Below, piece by piece: positions 1-7,366 of a stretch of DNA of 64,000 nucleotides. Each line of letters opens with the position of its first letter. Within the stretch, counting starts at the first letter, position 1. The notes under the pieces are model-generated. The model was not told where the DNA came from. It searched no databases and worked only from the letters and a program-made list of their open reading frames with translations. A program made the position numbers and the translations under genes. The stretch covers positions 1 through 64,000 of the forward strand of contig NZ_LGEK01000015.1 of NCBI RefSeq assembly GCF_001636615.1, read 5' to 3'. Source of the DNA: Mucilaginibacter sp. L294. GTDB taxonomy: Bacteria > Bacteroidota > Bacteroidia > Sphingobacteriales > Sphingobacteriaceae.

Positions 1-19
1 AGATGTGTATAAGAGACAG
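1..19 (+). other. Tn5/Nextera mosaic-end adapter (library artefact)
   Basis: The first 19 bases, AGATGTGTATAAGAGACAG, are identical to the Tn5 transposase mosaic end used in Nextera tagmentation libraries. A coding sequence in an open frame begins directly after it at base 21. This is untrimmed adapter at a contig end and not genomic sequence. Confidence 0.96.
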
Positions 20-20
20 A

Positions 21-116
21 CGTGGTAGCTATTTAATGATAGAAAAAGTTGGCCTTTACTGGCACTTTGTAGACCTTGTTTGGGTATTCGTATTTACCTT
101 CTTTTACTTAGTTTAA
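21..116 (+). CDS. Cytochrome c oxidase subunit III, C-terminal fragment
   Basis: The open frame encodes about 31 residues ending at TAA 114-116. They include GLYWHFVDLVWVFVF, the last transmembrane helix typical of heme-copper oxidase subunit III, where the WHFVDxVW motif is conserved. The gene is cut by the contig end and adapter, so its start and most of its helices are missing. It lies 19 bp before subunit IV in the same direction, which supports a cox operon. Identification rests on the short motif plus context and is strong for the family. Confidence 0.85.
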   Translation, partial: RGSYLMIEKVGLYWHFVDLVWVFVFTFFYLV

Positions 117-135
117 AAATTTAACTGATATACAT

Positions 136-477
136 ATGTCATCAGAAACAACAGAAATTCATCACGCCGAACACGGCGAAGGAATGACCCGTAAAAAGAT
201 AGTACAGATATTCCTGGTATTGTTAGGTATAACTGTAGTGGAATTTATAATAGCGCTTTGGTTAGTGCCTTCAAACATTATTCCGTTGCACTATGCTAAC
301 CCTATTTATATTGTATTAACCCTATTTAAAGCGTTTTACATTGTTGCATACTTTATGCACTTAAAATTCGAAAAAATTGGGTTAGCCTTAGCTATCATTG
401 TACCTATATTATTTATTATAGGCCTGATATTAGTGCTTACAAATGAAAGCCATTACTGGATAGACTTGCGAAAATAA
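136..477 (+). CDS. Cytochrome c oxidase subunit IV (COX4_pro family)
   Basis: A 113-residue membrane protein that would sit in the inner membrane as the small subunit of a heme-copper terminal oxidase. A charged, His-rich N-terminus of about 20 residues is followed by three hydrophobic helices at roughly 21-43, 52-72 and 80-101. The segment FKAFYIVAYFMHLKFE is characteristic of prokaryotic subunit IV. It starts 19 bp after the subunit III stop, and its own stop overlaps the start of the SCO gene (TAATG), indicating translational coupling. The small subunit has no catalytic residues and is usually needed for assembly or stability. Confidence 0.85.
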   Translation: MSSETTEIHHAEHGEGMTRKKIVQIFLVLLGITVVEFIIALWLVPSNIIPLHYANPIYIVLTLFKAFYIVAYFMHLKFEKIGLALAIIVPILFIIGLILVLTNESHYWIDLRK

Positions 478-1175
478 TGCGTAAAGGATCAGTCCTGAAA
501 AAAATAATAATCCTGGTAATGATATTAGCTTTACCGGGATTTTTATATTATTTACTAACCGCAAAGGGTAAAAACAGGTACAAACCTCTATCGTTTTACG
601 GCCCGAAAGAGGTTGCTAAAACCGGGCACAAGTTTCATGGTACGTTTATCCCCGATACCATTTACCACAAGCTAAGCGATTTTAACCTTACGGACCAGAA
701 CGGTAACCCGGTATCTTTCAAAAACTTCGATAAGAAGATATTTGTAGCCAGCTTTTTTTACAGCAATTGCCCTACAGTTTGCAATGTGGTGAATAAGAAC
801 ATTAGCGAGCAGGCGTACGCCTATCGTAAAAACCCCATGGTGTACTTTACCAGCATAACGGTAGACACGCAACGGGATACCCCGCAGGCATTAAAAAAAT
901 ATGCGGCGCAGTACGAGGAAACAAAGAAATGGTTGTTCCTTTCGGGTGATACCGCTACTATTTACAACCTTGCCCGTAAAGGGTTTTTGGTAAACGCACT
1001 ACAGGCCGGTAAAAATGATTTTATTTATAGCGATAAGCTGATATTGATAGACGCGGAAAAGCGCATCAGAGGATATTATAGCGGCACTTCAGCTACCGAC
1101 CTTACCAAACTTAACGACGAAATAAAAGTGCTGATAGCCGAAGAGTTGCGTAAAGTTGATAAAGCGTTGTATTAG
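477..1175 (+). CDS. SCO1/SenC-family copper chaperone for cytochrome oxidase, atypical ligand
   Basis: A 232-residue protein with an N-terminal membrane anchor (about 9-27) and a thioredoxin-like SCO domain facing the periplasm. SCO proteins deliver copper to the CuA site of cytochrome oxidase. The copper-binding CxxxC motif is present (Cys98 and Cys102 in NCPTVC), followed by the conserved TVDTQRDTPQALKKYA block. The third ligand of the family is a His before the last core strand; here the matching segment reads DFIYSDKLILID, so Tyr184 (TAT, 1026-1028) stands where His is expected. The gene overlaps the subunit IV stop by one base. The family call is firm; copper binding by this copy is uncertain. 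Confidence 0.9.
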   Translation: MRKGSVLKKIIILVMILALPGFLYYLLTAKGKNRYKPLSFYGPKEVAKTGHKFHGTFIPDTIYHKLSDFNLTDQNGNPVSFKNFDKKIFVASFFYSNCPTVCNVVNKNISEQAYAYRKNPMVYFTSITVDTQRDTPQALKKYAAQYEETKKWLFLSGDTATIYNLARKGFLVNALQAGKNDFIYSDKLILIDAEKRIRGYYSGTSATDLTKLNDEIKVLIAEELRKVDKALY

Positions 1176-1176
1176 A

Positions 1177-1268
1177 AACAAGAAATCAAGAGAAAGACAA
1201 GCTCTCTGATCAAGAATATATGTAGAACGAATCCTGGCTCTTGTTGCCTTGATTCCTGACTCTCTTAA
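1177..1268 (+). repeat. Imperfect inverted intergenic repeat
   Basis: The gap between the SCO and DUF420 genes contains two degenerate arms: an AAATCAAGAGAAAGACAAGCTC stretch near 1183 and, on the other strand, the complement of a CTTGTTGCCTTGATTCCTGACTCTC stretch near 1240-1264. The arms pair with mismatches and small gaps. Low-complexity CAAGA/TCTTG palindromes of this kind are common between Sphingobacteriaceae genes. It may shape mRNA folding inside the cox operon; no coding role is seen. Confidence 0.5.
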
Positions 1269-1272
1269 AAGA

Positions 1273-1848
1273 ATGACCGATAAATTCATTTTCCGATTTG
1301 TTGCCGGCATAACCATCGTTGTAGTGGCATTAGTTATTGTACTAAACCGTCACCTTATACCCGGGCCCGCAACACCACCTGCTTTTACGCCTTACCTGCC
1401 TTTGCTAAATGCTATATTAAATGGTACATGCAGCGTATTGCTGTTAACATCATTATATTTTATAAAGCAAGGAAATATCACTGTGCATAAAAGGCTTAAT
1501 ATTTTAACTTTTTGTTTATCATCAATATTCCTGGCATCGTACGTACTATTCCATTACCTGATGCGTACCGACACTGTATACGGTGACATAGATGGGAATG
1601 GCTTGTTATCTGACGATGAGCGAACGGCAGCAGGAAGTTTAAGAACAATCTATCTAACTATACTTGTTCCGCACATTATATTGGCTGCCGGTGTTTTACC
1701 ATTAATATTGCTGAGTTTTTACCGGGGCTTACAAATGCAGGTACAAAAACATAAGAAATTGGTAAGATGGACGTTTCCTATATGGTTATTCGTTACAATA
1801 TCAGGCGTTGTTGTATATTTGATGATTAAGCCATACTACCATTTTTAA
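1273..1848 (+). CDS. DUF420 family protein, probable cytochrome oxidase assembly factor (CtaM-like)
   Basis: A membrane protein of 191 residues from the ATG at 1273; an in-frame TTG at 1249 would add eight residues and lies in the intergenic repeat, so it is not preferred. About five hydrophobic helices are visible (near 7-26, 41-61, 75-93, 124-146 and 160-182). The family signature HKKLVRWTFPIWLFVTISGVVVYLM is at the C-terminus. DUF420 includes B. subtilis YozB/CtaM, needed for oxidase assembly, which fits the position after SCO. Residues 105-116 (DIDGNGLLSDDE, bases 1585-1620) form a complete EF-hand-type calcium loop between two helices. Confidence 0.85.
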   Translation: MTDKFIFRFVAGITIVVVALVIVLNRHLIPGPATPPAFTPYLPLLNAILNGTCSVLLLTSLYFIKQGNITVHKRLNILTFCLSSIFLASYVLFHYLMRTDTVYGDIDGNGLLSDDERTAAGSLRTIYLTILVPHIILAAGVLPLILLSFYRGLQMQVQKHKKLVRWTFPIWLFVTISGVVVYLMIKPYYHF

Positions 1849-1858
1849 TCAGGGTGAA

Positions 1859-2134
1859 ATGAAAAAATTGAAGTTCTTATATCTTGCATTAGTATTAGGT
1901 TTATTAGTGATAAGCGTTGTACCTGTAAAAGCGCAATGCGCCATGTGTGCTGCAACCGTTGAAAGCGGTTCAAAAAATGGCAGTACTAAAGCTAATGGGT
2001 TAAACAACGGTATTATGTACCTGTTGGGCGCGCCTTACCTTGCGGTTGCTGCTGTGGCGTACATTTGGTATAAAAAATACCGCCGTAAGGATGTTGACCT
2101 TAACATGCGCAGCGAAAAGCTTAATTTAAATTAA
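1859..2134 (+). CDS. Small membrane protein with CxxC motif, end of cox cluster
   Basis: A 91-residue protein starting 10 bp after the DUF420 gene. A signal-like helix (about 4-24) ends in VKAQCAMCAATVESG, giving a CxxC pair just after the predicted cleavage or membrane exit. A second helix (about 51-70) is followed by a basic tail. Similar short proteins with a QCAMC motif occur at the end of Bacteroidota cox clusters. A role in heme or copper handling is possible but is inferred only from the Cys pair and neighbours; no function is established. Confidence 0.75.
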   Translation: MKKLKFLYLALVLGLLVISVVPVKAQCAMCAATVESGSKNGSTKANGLNNGIMYLLGAPYLAVAAVAYIWYKKYRRKDVDLNMRSEKLNLN

Positions 2135-2278
2135 GTATGACTATCCCCCGGTAAAGTGGTGATTTACACCGCCAAAAAACGACTTTAAAACGTTTTAAAA
2201 CGCCATAGAAAGTCCGGGATTGGCAGCAAAACGCCTTAGTTAGCCTGCATTTTTCATTTTAATATTTTTTGTTCTGTA

Positions 2279-2941
2279 ATGATAGAATCGCAAACGCTTG
2301 ATTTTTTAAAAGAGCTTGTTGAGAATAACAACAGGGAGTGGTTCCAGGCCAATAAAGATAAATACGATAAAGCCCGCGCTAATGTAATAGAACTTGCTGC
2401 CGCGGTGATTGCCAAACTACACAAGGTAGATCCCAGCGTTAGCGCCGACCTTGACCCTAAGAAATGTGTAATGCGCATCTACCGCGATATCCGTTTCAGC
2501 AAAAACAAAACGCCTTATAAAAACAACTTCGGTGTAAGCCTGCCTACACAGGGCTCAAAATTGGGCGGTGTGGAATATTACCTGCAGATACAGCCCGGCA
2601 AATCATTCATTGCGGGTGGTTACTGGATGCCCGAGGCTGAACATCTGAAAGCCATTCGCCAGGAAATTGATTATAATGCGGCCGACCTGAAAAAGATAGT
2701 TGACGAGAAAGAATTTGTGAGCTTGTTTGGCGAATTCAGGAAACAGGACCAGCTGAAAACAACCCCTAAAGGTTATGATGCAGATAACGAGAATATTGAC
2801 TTATTAAGGTTAAAAAGCTTTATTGTGGTGCATCAGTTAAAAGATAAAGAAATAACAAGCGCGAAAGCCGCCGATGAGATAGTTGATATGTGCAGCAGGA
2901 TCTACCCGCTAAATGTTTTTTTAAAGAACGCAATTGCTTAA
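2279..2941 (+). CDS. DUF2461 family protein
   Basis: A 220-residue soluble protein beginning LDFLKELVENNNREWFQANKDKYD-like, the signature opening of the DUF2461 (TIGR02453) family, with a further conserved block MRIYRDIRFSKNKTPYKNNFG at about 61-81. There is no signal peptide. The family is widespread in Bacteroidota and its biochemical role is unknown. It follows a 144-bp gap after the cox cluster and precedes the OmpA-like gene by 18 bp, so the two are probably co-transcribed. Confidence 0.85.
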   Translation: MIESQTLDFLKELVENNNREWFQANKDKYDKARANVIELAAAVIAKLHKVDPSVSADLDPKKCVMRIYRDIRFSKNKTPYKNNFGVSLPTQGSKLGGVEYYLQIQPGKSFIAGGYWMPEAEHLKAIRQEIDYNAADLKKIVDEKEFVSLFGEFRKQDQLKTTPKGYDADNENIDLLRLKSFIVVHQLKDKEITSAKAADEIVDMCSRIYPLNVFLKNAIA

Positions 2942-2959
2942 ACACTAATCTACATATTC

Positions 2960-3787
2960 ATGAAACTTAAACACTTATTATTAGCCGTTCTGTTCGTTTC
3001 CGCGCTTCAATCGTGTGTGGTAATGTCGCCTAAAAAGCATAAGGCCTTGCTTGCCGAACGCGACTCATTGGCAACGCGCACCACCACGTTAGAAGATCAG
3101 GTATCAAAGCTGATGGCCGATACTTCACGCATCCGCCAGGAGTTGGCCGGGCTAAAGGGCAACTACAGGTCATTAAACGATAAATATAACTCGTTAGATA
3201 AAAACTATAACGCAAGCTCGTCAAAAGTTACCCAGCTATCTTCCGATCTGCAAAAACGCGAAGCCCGCTTAAAAGAGGTGGAAGAAATTTTGCGTAAACG
3301 CGATGAAGCTACAAACGCCCTGAAAGAAAAATTACAGAAAGCCCTGCTTGGTTTCCAGCAAAGCGGTTTAACGGTTGATATCCGTAACGGTAAAGTGTAC
3401 GTATCATTAACCGATAAATTGTTGTTCCCATCGGGCAGTATTGTTATCGACGAGAAAGGTAAGCAGGCGCTTAAACAGCTGGCGGCCGTTTTAAATAAAG
3501 AAGCCGACATCAATATTGCTGTTGAAGGCCATACTGATAATAAGAAAATAAAAAACCTGGGCCAGATAAAAGATAACTGGGACCTGAGTGTGTTGCGCGC
3601 AACATCGGTAACCCGTTATTTAACCGAGACAGAGAGTATCGATCCTAAAAGGTTGACCGCTACAGGTAAGGGCGAGTTCCAGCCGATAGATACGGCAAAC
3701 ACACCCGAAGCACTTTCTAAGAATCGCCGTATAGAGATCGTATTGTCGCCAAAACTGGATGAATTGTATAATTTGATCAGTAAATAA
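2960..3787 (+). CDS. OmpA-family peptidoglycan-binding lipoprotein
   Basis: A 275-residue protein with a lipoprotein signal (SALQSCVVMS, lipid Cys about residue 19). It continues with a heptad-like coiled coil over roughly 30-125 (two segments rich in L, K, E and S) and ends in an OmpA C-terminal domain (about 145-268). The domain has the typical VEGHTDN block, the helix NWDLSVLRATSV and NRRIEIVLSP. These domains bind peptidoglycan non-covalently, so the protein probably links outer membrane and cell wall, with the coiled coil as spacer. A strong terminator lies 39 bp downstream, ending the unit with DUF2461. Confidence 0.9.
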   Translation: MKLKHLLLAVLFVSALQSCVVMSPKKHKALLAERDSLATRTTTLEDQVSKLMADTSRIRQELAGLKGNYRSLNDKYNSLDKNYNASSSKVTQLSSDLQKREARLKEVEEILRKRDEATNALKEKLQKALLGFQQSGLTVDIRNGKVYVSLTDKLLFPSGSIVIDEKGKQALKQLAAVLNKEADINIAVEGHTDNKKIKNLGQIKDNWDLSVLRATSVTRYLTETESIDPKRLTATGKGEFQPIDTANTPEALSKNRRIEIVLSPKLDELYNLISK

Positions 3788-3825
3788 GATAATCCATCCT
3801 GATAATAGGATAGTCCATTATAGTT

Positions 3826-3854
3826 AATCCCTCACCCATGTGAGGGATTTTTTT
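3826..3854 (+). terminator. Rho-independent terminator after OmpA-like gene
   Basis: A perfect 10-bp stem, AATCCCTCAC with GTGAGGGATT, closes a 4-base CCAT loop and runs into a T-tract through 3854. It follows the OmpA-like gene and separates it from the sugar-acid cluster. Confidence 0.93.
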
Positions 3855-3910
3855 GTTAATATTATTTTACATTAGAGGCGTTTTTTACATTAAATAATTA
3901 TAAGCTTTTA

Positions 3911-3918
3911 TATATTCG
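3911..3918 (+). promoter_or_regulatory. Candidate -7 box for the sugar-acid cluster
   Basis: TATATTCG matches the Bacteroidota -7 consensus TAnnTTTG at all but one position and lies 38 bp before the dehydratase start, after a terminator. No clear TTTG -33 element is seen at the usual spacing, so this is a weak call. Confidence 0.4.
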
Positions 3919-3955
3919 TAAATCAGATAACCAATTTAAGCTTACCCTATAAGCT

Positions 3956-5620
3956 ATGCCTGCAGAGAAACATACCTATATACAAATACACCCGGCAGAT
4001 AATGTGTTGGTGGCGCTTACCAATCTTGCGGCGGGCACCACGGTAACCTTTAAGGGGCAAAGTTTTACTTTGCTTACCCCGGTAGAAATTAAGCACAAGT
4101 TTACCCTGACTGCATTACAGCCCGGCTCACCGATACACATGTACGGCGTTTTGGTTGGCAAGGCCGATGAGTATATTGCGCAGGGAACAGCCTTAACGGT
4201 AGATAACATTAAGCATGCCTCTGATGATTTTAAATTGGGCAATCGTAAAACGGAATGGACAGTACCCGCGGCTGCAGAAAACTATCGCGATAAAACTTTT
4301 ATGGGTTTCCACCGGGCGGATGGCTCGGTAGGCACGGCCAATTACTGGCTGGTTATCCCACTGGTTTTTTGCGAGAACAGGAATATTAACGTTTTAAAAG
4401 AGGCCTTATCTGCCAAACTTGGTTTTGCTAAGCCACGTGGATACGAGAGCGAGGTTGACAGCCTGGTAGAGATGTACCAATCGGGTAAGTCGGCAGCAGA
4501 GATACTGAATGCCGATCTGCAATTATCGCCCGAAGGGCAATCCTCTAAAAAATTATTCGAGCATATCGATGGGATCAAATTCCTGAACCATGATATGGGC
4601 TGCGGCGGTACCCGTACCGATAGTGATGCCCTTTGCGGTTTGCTGGCCGGATACATCACCCATCCAAATGTGGCTGGCGCAACCGTGCTTAGTTTGGGTT
4701 GCCAGCATGCGCAGGCCGGTATACTGCAAGCCGAAATACAAAAACGCGATCCCAACTTCAGCAAACCCCTGGTAATGCTGGAACAGCAAAAAATAGGTAC
4801 GGAAAGTAAGCTGTTGCACGAAGCCCTTAAACAGACGTTTGCCGGTTTAATGGAAGCCAATAAACAACAACGCCAGCCGGCGCCTATCTCAAAACTTTGC
4901 ATTGGGTTAGAGTGTGGCGGCTCTGACGGGTTCTCGGGTATTTCGGCAAACCCAACGTTGGGGTATTTGTCAGATATTTTAGTAGGCCTTGGCGGGAGTG
5001 TTGTGCTTGCCGAATTCCCTGAACTTTGCGGGGTGGAACAAGAGTTGAGCGACCGCTGCATCGATGAAACAGAAGCTATGAAATTTATGGACCTGATGCG
5101 CACCTACAACGCGCGCGCCGAGGCAGACGGATCGGGCTTTTACGCCAACCCATCGCCGGGCAATATCAGGGATGGGTTAATAACCGATGCTATTAAATCT
5201 GCAGGGGCGGCAAAAAAGGGCGGTACATCGCCGGTAACAGATGTGTTGGATTACCCCGAAAAAGTAACCAAACCCGGCCTAAACCTGCTATGCACCCCGG
5301 GCAGCGATGTGGAAAGTACCACAGCCGAAGTAGCATCAGGCGCTAACGTGGTTTTATTTACAACCGGCTTGGGTACGCCAACTGGTAACCCTATAACGCC
5401 GGTAATAAAAGTGGCTACCAACACGGCTGTATTTAACCGTATGCCCGATATTATGGATATCAACTGCGGTACCATTATAGAGGGTGAAGAAACTATCGAA
5501 CAATCGGCCACACGGATGCTGGATTATGTGATAGAGGTAGCCAGTGGCCGCAAACAGCCCAAGGCGGTAATTTTAGGACAAGACGATTTTATCCCCTGGA
5601 AAAGAGGGGTCTCATTATAA
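3956..5620 (+). CDS. UxaA-family sugar-acid dehydratase (altronate dehydratase-like)
   Basis: A 554-residue cytoplasmic enzyme with an N-terminal SAF domain (about 1-100) and a long UxaA catalytic region. The hallmark HDMGCGGTRTDSDALCG (about 209-225) is followed by a conserved GCQHAQ segment and, later, LECGGSDGFSG. UxaA enzymes are iron-dependent dehydratases that turn sugar acids into 2-keto-3-deoxy acids. No uronate isomerase or tagaturonate reductase is nearby. The neighbours are an SDR, an FAH hydrolase and a COG3618 lactonase, so the substrate is more likely a 6-deoxy sugar acid such as L-fuconate or L-rhamnonate than altronate; Campylobacter fucose loci also carry a uxaA-like gene. 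First gene of a four-gene unit. Confidence 0.85.
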   Translation: MPAEKHTYIQIHPADNVLVALTNLAAGTTVTFKGQSFTLLTPVEIKHKFTLTALQPGSPIHMYGVLVGKADEYIAQGTALTVDNIKHASDDFKLGNRKTEWTVPAAAENYRDKTFMGFHRADGSVGTANYWLVIPLVFCENRNINVLKEALSAKLGFAKPRGYESEVDSLVEMYQSGKSAAEILNADLQLSPEGQSSKKLFEHIDGIKFLNHDMGCGGTRTDSDALCGLLAGYITHPNVAGATVLSLGCQHAQAGILQAEIQKRDPNFSKPLVMLEQQKIGTESKLLHEALKQTFAGLMEANKQQRQPAPISKLCIGLECGGSDGFSGISANPTLGYLSDILVGLGGSVVLAEFPELCGVEQELSDRCIDETEAMKFMDLMRTYNARAEADGSGFYANPSPGNIRDGLITDAIKSAGAAKKGGTSPVTDVLDYPEKVTKPGLNLLCTPGSDVESTTAEVASGANVVLFTTGLGTPTGNPITPVIKVATNTAVFNRMPDIMDINCGTIIEGEETIEQSATRMLDYVIEVASGRKQPKAVILGQDDFIPWKRGVSL

Positions 5621-5629
5621 AACGGATAT

Positions 5630-6394
5630 ATGTTTAGCTTAAAAAACAAACACGCGGTAATTACCGGCGGCGGTAGCGGTATAGGCAGGGCCATCTCGGT
5701 ATTGTTTGCCAAACAGGGTGCAACTGTTCACATTATTGAATTGAATGCTGATGCAGCCGCGCAAACCATCGAAGAAATTAAAAGTACCGGCGGCGATGCC
5801 TTTGGCTACACTGCTGATATTAGTAAACAAGAGCAGGTGCTGGATGTATTTAAGCAAGTTGGCCGGGTTGATATACTGGTGAACAATGCCGGTATAGCAC
5901 ACGTTGGCAACCTGGAAGGCACAACCGAGGCCGATCTTGATCGTATATACAATGTAAACGTTAAAGGCGCTTACAACGCGCTGTATGCCGCCATCCCGGT
6001 GATGAAGGCCAACGGTGGCGGTGTTATCCTTAACATGGCATCAATAGCGGCATGGGTTGGCATTACCGATAGGTTTGCTTACTCCATGAGTAAAGGCGCT
6101 ATTATGGCCATGAGCCTGTCTGTAGCGCGCGATTACTTAGCGGATAATATTCGCTGTAACAGCATATCCCCGGCAAGGGTACATACCCCTTTTGTGGATG
6201 GATTTATAGCTAAAAACTATGCAGGCCGCGAAGATGAGATCTTTGAGAAACTATCAAAAAGCCAACCCATAGGCCGCATGGGCAAACCTGAAGAGGTTGC
6301 CTCGCTTGCTCTGTACCTGTGCAGTGACGAGGCGGGCTTTATCACCGGCAGCGATTACCCTATTGATGGCGGCTTTATAAAATTGAACAATTAA
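5630..6394 (+). CDS. Short-chain dehydrogenase/reductase of the sugar-acid cluster
   Basis: A 254-residue classical SDR with the cofactor motif TGGGSGIG (12-19), NNAG (85-88), Ser138 and the catalytic pair YxxxK (Tyr151, Lys155). IIELN (35-39) ends strand 2 with an acidic residue, which favours NAD. It starts 9 bp after the dehydratase. In the oxidative L-fucose/L-rhamnose route an SDR oxidises either the free sugar or the 2-keto-3-deoxy acid. The FAH-family hydrolase downstream needs a 2,4-diketo product, so 2-keto-3-deoxy-acid dehydrogenase is the better guess. No separate sugar dehydrogenase is present here. Confidence 0.88.
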   Translation: MFSLKNKHAVITGGGSGIGRAISVLFAKQGATVHIIELNADAAAQTIEEIKSTGGDAFGYTADISKQEQVLDVFKQVGRVDILVNNAGIAHVGNLEGTTEADLDRIYNVNVKGAYNALYAAIPVMKANGGGVILNMASIAAWVGITDRFAYSMSKGAIMAMSLSVARDYLADNIRCNSISPARVHTPFVDGFIAKNYAGREDEIFEKLSKSQPIGRMGKPEEVASLALYLCSDEAGFITGSDYPIDGGFIKLNN

Positions 6395-6412
6395 TTTGGA
6401 GTAAATAGAGAA

Positions 6413-6498
6413 TGGTTGATTGGTAAGTGGTTGAATAGTTTGCAGAACTATCAGGTACGGGCACATATTCAACCATTCACCACTTAACTAATCAACCA
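6413..6498. repeat. Long imperfect inverted repeat between SDR and FAH genes
   Basis: A TGGTTGATTGGTAAGTGG-type left arm (6413-6437) pairs with a right arm at 6466-6498 that ends in TAATCAACCA, with one insertion and a central loop. The element fills most of the 114-bp gap inside an otherwise tightly packed operon. Its GGTTGATTGG-like arms resemble sequences at 57862-57893 and 61925-62039, suggesting a dispersed palindromic family. It may act as an mRNA-stability or attenuation hairpin. Confidence 0.65.
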
Positions 6499-6508
6499 CT
6501 CACTAAAT

Positions 6509-7366
6509 ATGAAACTGATAAGATACGGCGCTGCCGGTAAAGAGAAAACCGGGGTTATTATTGACGATGTAAAATACGATACATCTGCCTTTGGCGAAGA
6601 TTATAACGAAGCTTTTTTTGAGAACGACGGGCTGAACAGGTTGCAGCAGTTCATCAATACAAATAAAGATGCTTTAACTAAAGTTGCTGATGGTGAACGT
6701 TTGGGTAGCCCGGTTGCGCGCCCATCAAAAATTGTATGTATTGGGTTGAACTATAAAGACCACGCCGAAGAGACAAACGCGCCGTTGCCAAAAGAACCTA
6801 TCCTGTTCTTTAAATCAACCACCGCTTTGGTTGGGCCGAATGATGATATCATCATCCCTAAAAATTCGGTGAAAACAGATTGGGAGGTGGAGCTTGCCGT
6901 AGTAATAGGCAAAAAAGCATCATACGTAGAAGAAAGCGAAGCGATGGACTACGTGGCTGGTTACGCGCTGCATAATGATGTATCTGAACGGGAGTTTCAA
7001 CTGGAACGTAACGGCACCTGGGACAAAGGGAAAGGCTGCGACACCTTCGCCCCGATTGGCCCGTTTTTGGCTACTGCCGATGAAATTAAAGATGTACACA
7101 ACCTGCGCCTTTGGCTAACCCTTAACGGTAAAACCATGCAAGATGGCAGCACCTCAAACCTGATATTTAACATAGCGCACCTAATATCGTACACCAGTCA
7201 GTTTATGACCTTACTGCCCGGTGATATTATTTCTACCGGTACGCCTGCAGGTGTTGGCCTGGGCTTTAAACCGCCGCTTTATTTAAAACCCGGCGATGTG
7301 GTTGAGTTAGGTATTGATGGCCTGGGCCAGGCCAGGCAAGTGTTAAAAGCTTATGCAAAAAATTGA
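6509..7366 (+). CDS. Fumarylacetoacetate hydrolase-family protein (probable 2,4-diketo-3-deoxy-sugar-acid hydrolase)
   Basis: A 285-residue FAH-fold enzyme. A small N-terminal domain (about 1-70) precedes the catalytic domain, with KIVCIGLNYKDHAEE (74-88) and the metal ligands Glu126 and Glu128 in DWEVEL and Asp157 in LHNDVSERE. The C-terminal GDIISTGTPAGVG is also conserved. The family includes the hydrolase that splits 2,4-diketo-3-deoxy-L-fuconate or -rhamnonate into pyruvate and L-lactate, which fits the dehydratase and SDR upstream. Ureidoglycolate lyase is a common alternative label, but no purine genes are nearby. Its end overlaps the lactonase start by 14 bp. Confidence 0.85.
   Translation: MKLIRYGAAGKEKTGVIIDDVKYDTSAFGEDYNEAFFENDGLNRLQQFINTNKDALTKVADGERLGSPVARPSKIVCIGLNYKDHAEETNAPLPKEPILFFKSTTALVGPNDDIIIPKNSVKTDWEVELAVVIGKKASYVEESEAMDYVAGYALHNDVSEREFQLERNGTWDKGKGCDTFAPIGPFLATADEIKDVHNLRLWLTLNGKTMQDGSTSNLIFNIAHLISYTSQFMTLLPGDIISTGTPAGVGLGFKPPLYLKPGDVVELGIDGLGQARQVLKAYAKN

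Noticed and set aside
3956-5620. Altronate branch of uronate catabolism
   Set aside because: No uxaC, uxaB or exuT-like gene is adjacent; SDR, FAH hydrolase and lactonase point to a deoxy-sugar acid route.
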